From: an uncultured Coriobacteriaceae bacterium
GTDB lineage: Bacteria > Actinomycetota > Coriobacteriia > Coriobacteriales > UMGS124
Direction: 5' to 3'
NCBI GenBank assembly: GCA_900555105.1
Contig: USJP01000130.1
Location: 1-5,600 of the forward strand
DNA: 5,600 nucleotides
Made by a program: the position numbers and the translations under genes. This document shows, piece after piece, positions 5,310-5,600 of this stretch. The notes below the pieces were generated by a model that saw nothing but the letters and a program-made list of their open reading frames with translations, made no database searches and was not told the origin of the DNA. How positions within the stretch are numbered: the stretch's first letter is position 1; each line of letters begins with the position of its first letter.

Positions 5310-5600
5310 CTATTTGTGGTAGTAGCTGGTGCGCTCGTACTTGGCCTCGCAGCTTACGTTGATGCCAAGGGTACGGTAGAGCTTCTCGTCGGCGGAAGAG
5401 ATGATGACCGAGAAGAACGCGTCGCAGCCGCGCAGCTGCTCGGCCGCCTCGATGGCGCGGGCGGCGAGCGGTTCGGTGGCGGAGCTCAGCGAGAGGGCAA
5501 TGAGCATCTCGTCGGGGTGCAGGCGGGGGTTCTTGCTGTGCAGCAGCTCGGTCTTGAGATGGCAGATGGGGTCGATTGCCTCGTTGCTGATGATGTAGGT
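5310..5600 (-). CDS. C-terminal part of a DUF1846-family protein (partial)
   Basis: Reading leftward from the right edge, 96 in-frame residues end at TAG (5312-5310). The frame is open to the window edge, so ATG 5507 is internal and not the start. The pattern LKTELLHSKNPRLHPDEMLIAL, then SSATEP, LRGCDAFFSVIIS and LGINVSCEAKYERT, matches what I recall of the conserved C-terminus of DUF1846 proteins, which are about 500 residues long; about four fifths of the gene lies outside. These proteins are cytosolic with no settled function, and nothing here links this one to the redox operon. It has its own terminator at 5213-5246. Confidence 0.88.
   Translation of the reverse strand, partial: TYIISNEAIDPICHLKTELLHSKNPRLHPDEMLIALSLSSATEPLAARAIEAAEQLRGCDAFFSVIISSADEKLYRTLGINVSCEAKYERTSYYHK

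Noticed and set aside
4796..5362. Several short plus-strand frames in the gap right of the triheme gene
   Set aside because: Overlapping frames compete with each other, have no clear ribosome sites or domains, and cross the terminator and the DUF1846 coding end.
1..5600. CRISPR arrays, tRNA or rRNA genes, insertion sequences
   Set aside because: No regularly spaced identical repeats of CRISPR size, no tRNA cloverleaf motifs, no rRNA segments, and no transposase or terminal inverted repeats were seen.

Overview
The window looks like chromosomal DNA from a high-GC anaerobic actinomycete relative of the Coriobacteriia, most likely an Eggerthellaceae gut bacterium. This rests on three things: a 12-TM membrane protein ending in a LuxR-type helix-turn-helix, extracytoplasmic redox proteins combining c-type heme and sulfite-oxidase-fold domains, and a Tat-exported redox-type protein divergent from the LuxR gene. 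All are typical of that family's expanded respiratory gene sets. Genus cannot be assigned from this sequence alone.

Left part (1-1975): the first 26 residues of a leftward gene with a twin-arginine signal (SRRAFL) are divergent from a rightward 561-residue membrane LuxR regulator. The 210-bp region between them holds three 9-bp direct repeats spaced exactly 11 bp apart, plausible promoters in both directions and a leader hairpin. The simplest model is that the regulator, or a partner, binds the repeats to control both genes. The regulator's central loop carries four in-frame 24-bp tandem repeats.

Middle part (1976-4838): a terminator follows the LuxR gene and a 13-bp perfect inverted repeat lies beside the converging 3' end of a leftward two-gene operon. 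The promoter-proximal gene encodes an exported 547-residue protein with three CXXCH heme sites fused to a sulfite-oxidase-like domain and a C-terminal Mo-co-dimerisation-type Ig fold. The second gene starts one base after the first stops, with its Shine-Dalgarno inside the first gene's last codons. It encodes a 340-residue exported protein with the same two C-terminal domains and no heme. They probably form one extracytoplasmic electron-transfer/reductase unit. Substrate and direction of electron flow are unknown, and neither protein has a recognisable Tat signal, which is odd for a molybdenum-cofactor fold.

Right part (4839-5600): 471 bp without a convincing gene contain the operon's upstream region, a GGGGCCCC-centred near-palindrome, a bipartite long-range inverted repeat that could fold as a roughly 112-nt RNA, and a good leftward terminator. 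The terminator belongs to the last gene, the C-terminal 96 residues of a DUF1846-family protein that enters from the right edge.
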